Positions 42,096-53,819 of a stretch of DNA of 62,500 nucleotides are shown here, in pieces; positions within the stretch are counted from its first letter, which is position 1; each line of letters starts with the position of its first letter. Position numbers and translations under genes: made by a program. Below the pieces are notes generated by a model. That model searched no databases. It was not told where the DNA came from and saw only the letters and a list, made by a program, of their open reading frames with translations. The DNA comes from Glandiceps talaboti (lineage: Eukaryota > Hemichordata > Enteropneusta > Spengelidae), in NCBI RefSeq assembly GCF_964340395.1, contig NC_135565.1, positions 3,431,642 to 3,494,141 of the forward strand, written 5' to 3'.

Positions 42096-42237
42096 AACAT
42101 ATTATACTTTTACATGCAGTAATCATTAAGTTTTGATTTTTAGTGAATTTCAAGTTGTCGTTTTTTGCAAATTAAGTTTGTGCCATACTCTTGTCTACAA
42201 ACGTTAATAGTAATCAATAGTGAACGTCAAGCTTAGT

Positions 42238-42338
42238 TTTTGGTTTTGGTTTTGGTTTTGATTTCTATGCAAATCAAGTAATATTCTTACTAAATACCAA
42301 GGCAATCGGTCTGGCGTTTTTTGACTATTTAAGTCGTC

Positions 42339-42406
<68 letters not shown>

Positions 42407-42480
42407 TGCACATTCACGGATGCACATACGCGCGTGTGGGCACATGCGCGCACGCACGCACGCACACACACACACACACA
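42238..42480. repeat. Microsatellites (TTTTGG)n and (CA)n
   Basis: TTTTGG repeats at 42238-42260, CA tract at 42341-42402, CACG/CA tract at 42450-42480. Confidence 0.95.
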
Positions 42481-42921
42481 TTTCACCATGCCTATAGCAC
42501 TGCTACTGAACCTCAGTTTATTTTCAGGTTGCCCAAGTTACAATGAATAGTTTCTTTTAGCAGCTCCGCAAGATGATTTTTCTGATCCTAATATTTTTCT
42601 ATGTTATAAGTTCTCCAAGTCACACCATTGCATGTAACCTTGAAGCTTAGATAGTGTACATACATTGGAATGTGAGCAAATGAACACTAAAGTATATGTG
42701 CTAGTACTTTGAACAGTTTTCAATACTACCATAACATTCGCATGCTAACATACAGTGAAGAAATGACAATTGTGCATTGATTCAGTGAGGGGCAAAATGT
42801 GCAGGGGATCACAAAGCACTCGGTATGATTCATTACATATAAACAACGTGTTGGATGTCCTCATATATAAACCCTTGTGAGAAATTGAAGCAGCCTCTAA
42901 CATTCAGTAACCAGATTTAAA

Positions 42922-43704
42922 GTGAATGCCTTCCGTAAGGCCAAAGTTTTGAGATTGTCATTCCTACAGACAATTATTGGAATACAACAGAACATATGCA
43001 ATGTTATTTTTTCGCTATTTGCCCATTGCTGTTAGTGATCTCCTGGTCAACGACAACACGTAATGTGAAGTTTTACAGAACGTTGGAGCATAGTAGAAAG
43101 AGTTTTAATGGCCAACAACTATTTTTTTCTGTTCAGCGCCCATCACCTAAGTACCCTCCTTCCCGCGTTATTTTTTTCTTCTGTAAGCCAATTCAGTCTG
43201 CAGATGAAAGGGAAAACACAACCGTAACTCTCCCTACATTAATTGCCACCAGTGAAGACAACTGCAAAACTAATCATGAACTAGCCTATGACATATGCCC
43301 CACATGCACACTTGCTGTAAAGTACTAAATAAAAAGAACAGTAACTGCAATAAGTAGATTAACATTTGTTGAGAATGTAAAAAAAATAATCGCATCGTCG
43401 CACCACTTTAGACAACTTTTAGCCTAATTACCAAAAATTATTCATTAACATTGTGAAAGGTACATCAACAAATTTTATAGGACAAATGTATGTTGTTATG
43501 TTTAACGAATATACTAAATTATATTGAAATTGAAGTATGCAGTCTTAAGATATTGCTTAATTAGTTGATTTCATTGATATGCAAATTTCCCTAATTAAAC
43601 ATTAACAGATCTGGCTCAAAACCTAATCAGGTCTAGCCATTACCCTAAAGATTATAAATTCCAAATTTCATTACAATTGTGCCAGCCGATTTTTTAAAAA
43701 TGAT

Positions 43705-43774
<70 letters not shown>

Positions 43775-43842
43775 TACATACATACATACATACATACATA
43801 CACACACATTTCTGCCCTAAAGTATCCCCTTCCTTACGGAAG
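42922..43842 (+). mobile_element. Composite repeat copy with terminal inverted GCCTTCCGTAAGG
   Basis: Head GAATGCCTTCCGTAAGG (42922) and end CCTTCCTTACGGAAGG (43829-43845) are inverted. Inside: units with GCCTAATTACCAAAAATTATT, the tail TCTAGCCATTACCC and a CA/CATA microsatellite (43706-43806). Between head and units lies non-family sequence with a 110-codon open frame. Confidence 0.8.
42996..43328 (+). CDS. Unrecognised 110-aa open frame inside a repeat element
   Basis: ATG start, hydrophobic N-terminus (FFAICPLLLVISW) that could be a signal peptide, then a hydrophilic chain with four late cysteines (DNC, DICPTC). No family recognised. It occupies the part of the composite element where other copies diverge, so it may be sequence captured by the element or chance. 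Confidence 0.2.
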   Translation: MQCYFFAICPLLLVISWSTTTRNVKFYRTLEHSRKSFNGQQLFFSVQRPSPKYPPSRVIFFFCKPIQSADERENTTVTLPTLIATSEDNCKTNHELAYDICPTCTLAVKY

Positions 43843-44427
43843 GAAAAAATGTATGCCATTCTATTCCACAGTGTATGTCTGACAAAGCACTTAGTCAAGT
43901 TGGTTATGCTGTGAAATCAGGTCAGTCAGTTAGTGGGTGACTATGCCATGCCTGAATATGCACTCTCCGTGGATGTCAGACTTTTAAACTGCATGTTTTT
44001 GCTAACATTTATTAGGTTTACATACACCATGTACTTACATGTAGCCGTGCTGGCACTGAACATCAAAATGGGATATTGTTGATCGATCAAAACTGCCTAA
44101 TTGTGCCTGGTAAATATGTGAGCTCTAAGCATGTGTGTTACAGAAAGACGGATCTTTACTGATAAGAAGTCAAATTGGCAATTATTTCACGGCTGGAAAA
44201 ATATACTACTCGCAAATATACTACTCGCATTTGGTAGGGATCAGTCACATCTATTGTGGGGCATGTAAAATTGTGATCATTTGGTTTATAGGAAATCATG
44301 TAGTAATTCTTGTTACATGGAAACATAGTTGAAACTTATTTGTAATAACTCTGTTGTTGATGTTCGTCATTATTAATTTTTTTAAATTGTTTTCGTAAAT
44401 ATAAATAACTAAGCCTAAGCACCCAGT

Positions 44428-44478
<51 letters not shown>

Positions 44479-44554
44479 CTTTACTTCTTCAACAAGCCAG
44501 GGTCAGTAAGTATTCACCCGCATAATCAAGTAACACGTACACACACATAAACAA

Positions 44555-44597
<43 letters not shown>

Positions 44598-44598
44598 T

Positions 44599-44636
<38 letters not shown>

Positions 44637-44640
44637 CAAC
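44428..44640. repeat. Microsatellites (GT)n and (ACAG)n
   Basis: GT tract at 44428-44476, ACAG tract at 44555-44634. Confidence 0.97.
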
Positions 44641-44689
44641 CAACCAACAAACCAACGAACGAACAAAACACAAACACATGTACGCTTCT

Positions 44690-44895
44690 CTCAGTGAACA
44701 GACGTACACTTCCAGTAACTTTCCATTGTGGGTGATATCACTTGTTTTACTGTCCATTAGAATTTTGACGTAACTGTTCGCCACAGAGGTATCACAACAT
44801 ACAGTAGTGCTTTGCCTATCTTGAACGCTGCAGGCGTCGAACGGATTGAGTTCTCTATTGATGTCCAAAATTGATGTATACATGTACTGCATCAT
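44690..44895 (-). other. Exon-like open frame, unrecognised
   Basis: Reading from about 44895 the frame encodes SILDINRELNPFDACSVQDR, then CCDTSVANSYVKIL and LEVYVCSLREA before running into the microsatellite. Composition is protein-like with four cysteines, and a possible acceptor (ATTATGATGCAG) precedes it, but I see no clean donor. It could be a decayed exon. Confidence 0.2.
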
Positions 44896-45589
44896 AATTT
44901 GAATGTCAAACCGGGAAGATAAATCTTCGCTAGTTGACGTTTTACTTCATATCAGGCCTAAAGGTTCGATTTACAGGAATAATATCGATAGTTTCAGCGA
45001 AATTTAAAAGATCATTATATTTTGTTGTAACGTAAACCAACATTTTAAATTTTGTATAAAAGGTTATGGTGATATAGAGACATAATTTTGACAAATTGCT
45101 ATTTCCGATTTAACCCCAAGACAGTTTAAAGAGCGTAAAACTTTGTTCGGTATTTAAGGATGCATTCAGTCAGTAATATTTGATTGACAGGTACATATCG
45201 ATTGATGCTGCAAAGTTTAGTGAAAAGAATATCGATGTTTTTTAGTAGAGTGCATAGAATCGATGAGTGACCTTTTACCTATCACTGACCCATAAATAGC
45301 ATGATTTTTAAGTTCGGTTGAAACCTACGTGTTTTTTCAAATGTCACGCTTTTTATTTATTTGCTACAGAACTTAGATAAAATTGAAGAATATTGTTTTC
45401 GTATAGCCAATCCTAAATCAGTCTGTATGTATTGCACATAGTACATCATACAGAATGACGGAGTTACAGTTCCGTATTCATGGAGGTGTGCATGGTAAAA
45501 TGTGAAATTATACAATAAATGGTTTTCTTCATATATCAGCAATGCCACATAGTTCTTCGGGTAACGAATCAAATATCAACCGGATGTAA

Positions 45590-46240
45590 ACTAAATGCCT
45601 CCCATATGGGCAAAAACCATCGATTTTTGTTCCTACACACATTGTTGGAATACAAAACTCTGAGCTATAGCGATTATAAATGATGTCCCCTTAATCGGAA
45701 ATTAATTACATGAGACCATATGAAATTTGAAGGTCGGAAAATTAAGATATTGCCTAATTATCAAAACATAATTAAGAATGCAAATGAACCATTAAGATTG
45801 TAAGCTACATTAACAAACTTTAAAGGGCACATGCACTTCTTTACCACCAATACATGTACTAAATTGCCTGAAATCAAATGCTTGCAATTAGAAAGATATT
45901 GCCTAATTATCAAAAACGATTGAAATTATACATCACAATTAAAAATGACTTAAAAGCTACATTAACCAAGTATGATTTGTTATGATTGATGTATTTATCA
46001 ATTTATATGAAATTTTAACTTTGCGTTCATAAGATATAGCTTAATTACCGAAAATCATTAATTATGCAAATTTCTCATTAAAAGTAAAAGCAAATAGTTA
46101 ATGACAAGAACATACTAGATTTTGGTAAACATGTAATGAATATTAATTAGTAATTTGCATAATTAATCGTTTTTAGTAATTAGGATATATCTTAAGAATG
46201 CATACTTCAAATTCAATATAATCTGGTACATAGCAATCTC
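45590..46240 (+). mobile_element. Composite repeat copy, partly inverted
   Basis: Head AAATGCCTCCCATATGGGC with TGTTGGAATACAAAACTC, then family units. From about 46120 the units run in the opposite orientation (TTTGCATAATTAATCG). Confidence 0.75.
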
Positions 46241-46251
46241 ATACTGGTTTG

Positions 46252-46596
46252 GCAGGTGTGTGCGGCCACAAGGGCACGTATTGTTGCTTAGATTGCCGTT
46301 TTCTTAGGAAAATATCGTACGAATTCTGCTGCTACAAATGTATCAATCTCTATACTATACTAGTTGAAATATTAAAAGGGTGGACATCGGAGACATCTTC
46401 TTTCGTTAACCTTTCAAATATGAACAAAACATGCACATTTGCTCAACAAAAACATACCTGCATAAAGAATAGGTGCCAAATAAAGTTATACACTATCACT
46501 GGGGGCAAAAATTGCTTTTGTAACGAGAAAAATGGACCTTTTACAATGAGCGAGGGCTGTATAAAATCCTCTGTGTGTCAAAGGCAAGTCAAGTGA
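46252..46596 (+). other. Cysteine-rich open frame, possible terminal exon
   Basis: Open from GCAGGTGTG to TGA without an N-terminal Met. About 15 cysteines in 114 codons (CCLDC, CCYKC, NRC, CFC). An acceptor-like CTGGTTTGGCAG precedes it. No family recognised. The boundary coincides with the end of a repeat copy. Confidence 0.25.
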
Positions 46597-46621
46597 TGTG
46601 ACCGTCAAATGTTCACTGCTG

Positions 46622-46656
46622 ATTGGCTGAGAAAGAGGCGTTGGCTAATAACGTCA
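46622..46656 (+). promoter_or_regulatory. Candidate promoter: inverted CCAAT box and CRE-like site
   Basis: ATTGG at 46622 and AACGTCA at 46650-46656 lie 55-90 bp before an ATG at 46711. There is no TATA box. Confidence 0.3.
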
Positions 46657-46710
46657 GACGACCGCTGTATTTCAAAATCAGAAGTACGTCTCATCACTAA
46701 ACCCGGAACC

Positions 46711-46996
46711 ATGGATCGCCAAAAGTTTTCGACAGCTTCCTGGTGAGTTTTACTTGTACAATTTCCAATACAACTGCATTTTTATTGTGTTAAACTGTCA
46801 ATCTATGTATACTGTAATTAATTTCACTTTTGGTGACCCATATTGTAGTGATTATTTCAGGGGGCTTTCTTTACATAGGCGTAGTTTCCAACAGCAAATC
46901 GGCAACGAGCTGATTATTCAATATAGCAAGATGTACAGAGGAGTTTATACAGGATCGTTATTCGATGTGCCCCTTCTCTTTTCTCCTTACAGGTAG
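46711..46996 (+). CDS. Possible small two-exon gene, unknown product
   Basis: ATG at 46711 in ACCATGG context. Exon 1 is 46711-46742 with donor GTGAGT. Exon 2 starts at 46861 after TGATTATTTCAG. The join gives MDRQKFSTASWG, then an open frame with RRSFQQQIGNELIIQYSKMY and GSLFDVPLLFSPYR. It either stops at TAG 46996 (55 aa) or splices on at CAG-GTAGAA (46993). The promoter-like motifs upstream and the consensus splice sites are the evidence. I do not recognise the protein. Confidence 0.35.
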
Positions 46997-47109
46997 AAAT
47001 ATATAGTCAAAAGGTTGTTATATTTAGTCTGTAAACAACAATCTATGAAATATTACACGTCCCTATGTGTCTGGCACCCAATCTGATTAAAATCCGATGT
47101 GGTGAAAGC

Positions 47110-47425
47110 GGCTAGATGTCCTTATTTACCTCTATTCATGTCCTTATTTACCTCTAATACACGTCTACTAGTGCCCTCATAGCCAGGTAATACACGTCTA
47201 CTAGTGCCCTCATAGCCAGGGAGTAGACGTCTACTAGTGCCCTCATAGCCAGGTAATACACGTCTACTCGTGCCTTCATAGCCAGGTAATACACGTCTAC
47301 TAGTACCCTCATAGCCAGGTAATACACGTCTACCAGTGCCCTCATAGCCACGTAATACACGTCTACTAGTGTCCTCATAGCCACGTAATACACGTCTACT
47401 AGTGTCCTCATAGCCACGTAATATT
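47110..47425. repeat. 33-bp minisatellite, about nine copies
   Basis: CGTCTACTAGTGCCCTCATA and GCCAGGTAATACA units. The right-hand copies carry GTCCTC and CACGTAAT variants. It abuts the 3' end of a LINE. Confidence 0.96.
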
Positions 47426-47539
47426 AATATTACAATGGTCGTCTGGCATTGACCATTGCTGTTGATTGCATAGTAGGGAGTTCCTAGACATTTTATAAGT
47501 ATAATAAATAACGTCATTGGAATGCTTACAAGTTATAAG

Positions 47540-49225
47540 TTATAATGTAATGGGGAGAGAGTGCCAGTGTTTCACAGCAGTGTATTTAAAATTAAATTGG
47601 CAAATCGTGTGGTGTACTTTCGAAATTGTAAGGTTTCCCATTGATGGCTAATCTTGTTGGAAGGGTAGTTATGGGATAGATGATCAGGGATGTAATGATT
47701 TAGGTTATGGCTAAGGTCAAGGATGAACATACATGTCTGATGTTTATAGAGTCTGTGGATGTCTGACTGTTTGAGTTGGTGGAAAAGAGGGGCGGAGTGA
47801 GAGTAATAATCAGAAAAGGTTATATATATGCCGAACGATTTTCTTTTGCAATAGTAAGAGTGGTTCAAATGCGGTGGTAGAAGTGTTACCCCAAATTCAA
47901 TGCAGTAGCTTAGATGGGATGTTATACAAGAGTATAAGGATTGACTTTGGTACATATTGGCTTATTTTTTATATGAGACCGATTTAGGACTTACAGCATT
48001 TGTTTTCTTTCTGTATGTGGGATTCACGGTTTAATAGATATACCAGGTAAGTAGCTGAAGACACACCTTCAATAGGTGTGTTGCCAACACTCAAGTGTCC
48101 TGTTTTATGAGAAAATTCTTTGAGTTTTTTTAATAATCATATAATTTGTGTTATCCACATTAATTGATAGTTTGTCTGAGTAGTCTCAAAATTGACTTTT
48201 CAGAGTTAAAAACCTCCTGGGCTTCTAGGGGGAGACCTCGTACCTAGGACCCCTCAAGAGATGTACATATTCCCATCTCAAGGTTTCCCCCTACCTTTCA
48301 CTGTCAAGATGCTATCCCGGGATCTTATAAAGTAGATGCAAGACAGTCAAGAAGTCAACACTGAGTCACGATCAAAAAATACCTGTCATGTGAATATTAT
48401 ATATATGGATGGGGGTCATCATGTTTTAGAATTAAGTGATGGGGGTCGGCCTGTTTTTGGTTTTACAGATGGGGGTGTCAGGGACTTTTTGTCGGCCCGA
48501 TTTAAGAATCCACCTCCCCACCCCCAGGCTGGAGAAACTGACCGGTCCCTTAATTGATAGTTTGTTAGCATTGCACCACCGATTAACTTTGTTCAAATGT
48601 ACATTAATTGATAGTTTGTTAGCATTGCACAACTGATTAACTTTGTTAAAATATACATTCATATCATTAAGATTGATATTGTCAGTTTTCATGGATTTGA
48701 AGAGATTACTATCATCTGCAAAAAAAAAAAAAAAAATTGAAGGCGTGAGTTGATTTGTTAATATCGTTAATAGAGATAAGGACGAATATTGGTCCTGGAC
48801 CCTGTATAGATCCTTGCGTTCCTCACACTTCACTTGTTTCAGATTCGAATTAATACCGTCTATATTTACGACCTGCCGACGATTTTCAAGATAACTATGA
48901 AACCAAAGGAGTGGAACACCTCTGATGTCATAGTAAGAAAATTTTGAAGGATAATGTACGTGGTGGTCGAGTGTATCAAATGCGTTTTTTTAGGTCAATA
49001 AAAAATACCAAGGGTGGGGAATCCTTCGTCAATTTTATGTCTAATATCGGAAATAAGGTCAGCAAGGGCAAATTTTGTACTAAAATGTTCCCTAAAACCA
49101 TACTGGGTACTCAGAAGAATGCTGTACTTATCAAGAAATGAAACTGATTGTACGTTTACTACGGAGTCAAATATTTTGCTGAAGGTAGGTAAAGTTGAAA
49201 TTGGTCTATAATTACTAACATCAAG
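47540..49225 (-). pseudogene. Decayed LINE (CR1/L2-like) reverse transcriptase, minus strand
   Basis: Read on the minus strand from 49225: SDVSNYRPISTLPTFSKIFD, QYGFREHFSTKFAL, then, with frame breaks, F-D-T-L-D-H-H (motif A context), RGVPLLWFHSYLENRRQ, FADDSNLFKS (catalytic motif C, about 48705-48735), NANKLSIN, and finally FSDYYSHSAPLFHQL with VKHWHSLP near 47555. At least two frameshifts and stops. The NANKLSIN region is duplicated, and unrelated sequence (about 48200-48540) splits it. 5'-truncated and dead. Confidence 0.88.
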
Positions 49226-49234
49226 GGCCGATCC

Positions 49235-49678
49235 TTATTACCTCCCGTAATCAATGTTCTGTGATAATTAGGCAATATGTGATTAAATTCGCATCGAATT
49301 TAGACAACATTTCCTGACCAGAAACAATGCTTTTCTTTTTTGTGGCCACCGTGTCTAATTACCGAAATATGCCAAGAACTTATTGAAACTGACAGCTACA
49401 GCAATAATATTTTCAGGACAGATGAACTTAGGTATTGCAAATGTATGTACTAAATTATATTGAATTTGAAGTGGGCATTCTTGATATATAGCTTAATTAC
49501 CGAAAACCATTAATTACATAAATTGCTCATTAATATTCACGGGACTTTTACCAAAACCTAACCAAGTCTTGCCATTGCCCTACGAAATACGTCTTCAAAA
49601 TTTCGTTTGAATTGAGCAAGACGTTATGGAGAAAACGATGACACAGACAGACAGACAGACATACACACACACACACAC

Positions 49679-49720
<42 letters not shown>

Positions 49721-49770
49721 TTCCACCCACTAAATACATCTCTTCCTTACGGAAGAAAAAACGCGTCGTT
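49235..49770 (+). mobile_element. Composite repeat copy with CA microsatellite tail
   Basis: ATTACCTCCCGTAATCAATG head, family units, AAACGATGACACAGACAGAC, CA tract, then TTCCTTACGGAAGAAAA end. Confidence 0.8.
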
Positions 49771-50084
49771 TGGATCGATACATATACAGGCTGCCAGAAA
49801 ACATTGCTCCAATCAGAAAGAAAGTCCTCATGATTATATAGTGTGAAAAATCAGGCTCGTGAGTTCAACTAAACAAAATAGTTGGATGGCTTATATATTA
49901 TATTTGACATTATTAATATTATGGTAAACCGTTCATTCTCTTTATCTCCCTTTCAAATCCTGTTTTTCTCTGCAAGCTATAAGATCATTATTCAAAACAA
50001 AAATATATTTAAATGGTACGAGGTTACAAGTGAATTATACATAATTCAGCTTTGACAACATATATAACGGTCAACAGTTGATGC
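49771..50084. other. No gene seen
   Basis: AT-rich sequence without recognisable features. Confidence 0.4.
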
Positions 50085-50300
50085 TTACACTGGGATAGAC
50101 CACTGATGCTGTCACTGGGATAGACCACTGATGCTGTCACTGGGATAGACCACTGATGCTGTCACTGGGATAGACCACTGATGCTGTCACTGGGATAGAC
50201 CACTGATGCTGTCACTGGGATAGACCACTGGTTGTTGTCACTGGGATAGACCACTGCTGGTTGTTGTCACTGGGATAGACCACTGGTTGTTGTCACAGTG
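50085..50300. repeat. 25-bp minisatellite, about nine copies
   Basis: GATGCTGTCACTGGGATAGA and CCACT units. The last copies change to GGTTGTTGTCACTGGG. Confidence 0.96.
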
Positions 50301-50871
50301 CAGGACTTATTAAGGTTTGTATCACTATTTATTATTCACTTTAAAAGTGGCACAAGTTGAGTTATATTTGTAGACGGGAATGAATACTTTTATAGAACGT
50401 CGATGGAAATTCCTAATTTTACACATTTTCTTTGACACTTTATCAATTATGTTCTTTGCCTACGTTCTTTCAAGTTGTTTCTCAAGAAAAAAACAAAGGT
50501 CCAAAATAATTCGGTGATAAAAGGTGTCCATTGCTTTTAACTTTTTGACAGCCAGCATGAAAAACAGGAAAAATAATGGGTTTCTATCTTTTACCATTTT
50601 GAATTGTCAATAGATATCATCAAAATACCACCATTTTATTTTTCACCTTCATGTTGTTGAAATGCTAAAACTAAATTGGGAGCGCCCCCCCAAAAAAAAA
50701 AAAAATAAATAAATAAATAAATAAATAAAAAAAATAAAAGAATTGTCTTCTGATCAAAAAAATGCATCCAGCATTTTTTTTATCATCTGGTAGTGGCAAT
50801 GGAAGGTAAGAAAATGTTTCCTTATATTTATATTACTTTACCTTTTCCGCTATTATAGTTGTCACATAATT

Positions 50872-51910
50872 GGTAACAGGACAACTGCCCCCGAAGGACA
50901 ACTGCCCCCCGCACAACTGCCCCCGAAGGACAACTGCTCCCCGGACAACTGCCCCCGAAGGACAACTGCCCCCCGGACTACTGCCCCCGAACGAAAAAAA
51001 CAACTAGTATTACAGAGGTACGGGTTTGTCATTCATTAAAAAGTCACGGTCGGCAACTTACCGCCGCAATTTGCGTACATTATAATCACTAAACACAAAC
51101 ACGAAGTCATTTTTTTACTGGAAAAGATTTATTTATCATCAGTTCAATACAAAATATACAGGTAACAAGATAGAAAACGAGTCAAAAGTAGAAAAAATAT
51201 TGAGACTCAGAATGTACATTCTCGTAAGACTTTGGTGACAGTAAATGGTGACTCGGTTCGGTTTATCATGATCAGCCAGTGTTTAAAACTGTAAATTGTG
51301 GGCTATTCCCCGAAGAAAATCTAGCACGTGACGATTTTCAAAATCTTGCACTATTGCATGGATTCTGGCTGCAGAATCTTGATACTATCGCCGTTGTGGT
51401 TGCGCTGATTCACCGGCAATAATTTGGTTGATGACGACGTTGTTAAGTGCCTGCTCACGTTTCAGAATATTGAGATTGGTTGTGTAAATTCCATTGTATT
51501 GGAAGTATTCTTAAAGTGAGAATAAAACCTCCAGAAGCACACGAGCACTCGGGTAGGTGATTCTGACAAGCCGAATCTCTTCTCAGTCGTGACTAATTCC
51601 CGACTTGGACCTGAACGATCCCGTACGAGAGTATGAGAGTGTGAGTGCTAGAGTGCAACGTTAGAACTACCCATATACCGTTCAACTCTACGACTCACAA
51701 CACCTGTATATGATATTGAATGACAAACCCGTACATCTGTAATACTATTTTTTTTTCGTTCGGGGGCAGTAGTCCGGGAGGCAGTTGTCCTTCGGGGGCA
51801 GTTGTCGGGGGGGGGGGCAATTGTCCGGGGGCAGTTGTCCTTCGGGGGCAATTGTCCGGGGGGCAGTTGTCCTTCGGGGGCAATTGTCCGGGGGCAGTTG
51901 TCCTAGAATC
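50872..51910. mobile_element. 1,039-bp non-autonomous DNA transposon, long TIRs, 9-bp target duplication
   Basis: CACATAATT is present at 50863-50871 and again at 51911-51919, directly flanking. Inside, both ends carry tandem GGACAACTGCCCCCGAA units (50879-50995; inverted 51765-51903) followed by inverted ACGGGTTTGTCATTCA/TGAATGACAAACCCG. TIRs are about 170-190 bp. The interior has no transposase frame. Long TIRs with 9-bp duplications resemble Mutator-like elements. Confidence 0.88.
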
Positions 51911-51919
51911 CACATAATT

Positions 51920-52734
51920 ACGACTGTTTCGTTTTAAACCAACTTCTCGCCGAAAGTAATGTAGTCAAGTGGAGCTTGTCATTCCTAACTGCCATTTAAC
52001 AGTCGATACCTGGTATTCAGATATTTTCTTCTATCTGGGTCAGCGCTGAACGTATACACTAGTGATATATATAGACTGATGTAGCCATACGACAGATGGT
52101 CAGCATTTGTGATCTGAGGATCGACCGGCCAACCAAAACGTTTAAATTAAATGAATAACTTAAAAAACTATACCATTTTGTGTATGACATTGGAAATATG
52201 ATAGTCATCGAGATTATAGCAAACGTTATATGTTTACAATAATGCTGTCACTACACCATGTTGCAGTACAAGTTTGAACGATAAAGTACTGCAATGTATT
52301 AATACAATATGGTCGCCTTTGTTAACTAGTTCGATTAAATTTTTTGTATAGATAGATGTTTTCAATACAACAGGACACCACTTCCTTTTAAAAGTAGTTC
52401 CAAAGCCAATATGGTTCTCAGCCAGCTCTGTTACAGTGACTAATTAGTCTTTTATATAATCACTAAAAGTGGGATAACGATATTTTATAAAGTCACAGCT
52501 ATACTACTTGGTCCAAGTTGGTATAAAATGTTACTTATTCGACAAGGCAAGTGTACTCAAAGTGAGTCTGATGTTCATGGGATCAGTAATAAAGTGTTCA
52601 ATCAAGTATATCTAATGTCAAAGTCTTCAACTGTCAAATTTTGAAAAAAATAGTGCAAATGGCGTTATAGCACAACTGTACAGTTTATTAAAATGTTTAT
52701 CCACATGTTGAGCCATGCTAGGTATTGGTGTTCA
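51920..52734. other. No gene seen
   Basis: AT-rich sequence. No recognisable feature. Confidence 0.4.
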
Positions 52735-53450
52735 TTTGCTAAAGGACTATCCAGATACCTATCCAACCGTTGCTATGGGCGTGGTCTTGTTGCGAGGTAT
52801 ATTTGCATACATTTTTTGAATGTTTGTTCACTTGACTATGAATCCCTGATGTCATCTCTGCAATATTCCTGATCATTTTGCTGTTGCAATGGGTGTGGTC
52901 TTGTTGCTAGGTATATTTGCATACATTTTTTGAATGTTTATTCATTTGTCTATTAATCCCTGTTGATATCATTGCAATATACGCGATCATTTGGCTGTTG
53001 CTATGGGCGGAGTCTTGTTGCTAGGCACATTTACATACATTTTTTTGAATTTTTATTCATTTGTCTACTAATTTCTGTTGTTATATTTGTAATATACGTG
53101 TTCATTTGGCTATTGCTATGGGCGTGGTCTTGTTGCTAGAAAAATTTACATACATTTTATGAATGTTTATTCACTCGTCTATTAATCCCTCGTTATCTTT
53201 GTGAAATACACCACCGTTTGGTTGTTGCTATGGGCGTGGTCACGGTTGAAAGGGATATTTGCATACATTTTTTGAATGTTTACTCACTTGCCTACCAGAT
53301 GATGTTATTTGACCAAAATGTACGGCCATTTCGTTGTTGCTAAGGGCATGGTCATGGTTGCTAGGGTCAATTTTGTCAAAATGTTTTGAAGAAAATCTGC
53401 AGTGTGACACTTCTAGAAACATTTCACACACACACACACACACACACATA
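52735..53450 (-). mobile_element. Inverted relative of the 33055-34345 element, six about 113-bp units
   Basis: TATGGGCGTGGTCTTGTTGC recurs about every 113 bp (near 52774, 52887, 53000, 53114, 53227, 53340). It is followed by a body fragment with TTTTGAAGAAAATCTGCAG and a CA microsatellite. Confidence 0.85.
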
Positions 53451-53819
53451 CACTTAGCGATGCTTATAGCACTACTGAACCTATCAGTTCATCAGTTGTG
53501 CTAAAAAAAATTTGATTACAGTGTAACCATTGTAACCCAGCTAGGTGGAACTGAACAGCCTTAGTATGGCTATGATAAGAATACCACTTGTCATTTTACT
53601 AACTGAAATCTACATTATACAATCAATTTAGTCTGACTAGTTACACGAGCGGATTCACACACTTGGATGTCCACAGCTGTATATTGTTCGTATTCATGTA
53701 TGATTTGTCCATTCACACAGTAAGACAATTTCCTTGAACACTACATATTCAATGATATATTTCCTTGACAAACACAATGATATGAGGTGTTGACATATGA
53801 AACCAATAGTAAGTACGCC

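Noticed and set aside
50872-51910. CpG-like or GC-rich promoter island
   Set aside because: GC-rich sequence is confined to inverted tandem termini with a perfect target duplication, so a transposon explains it.
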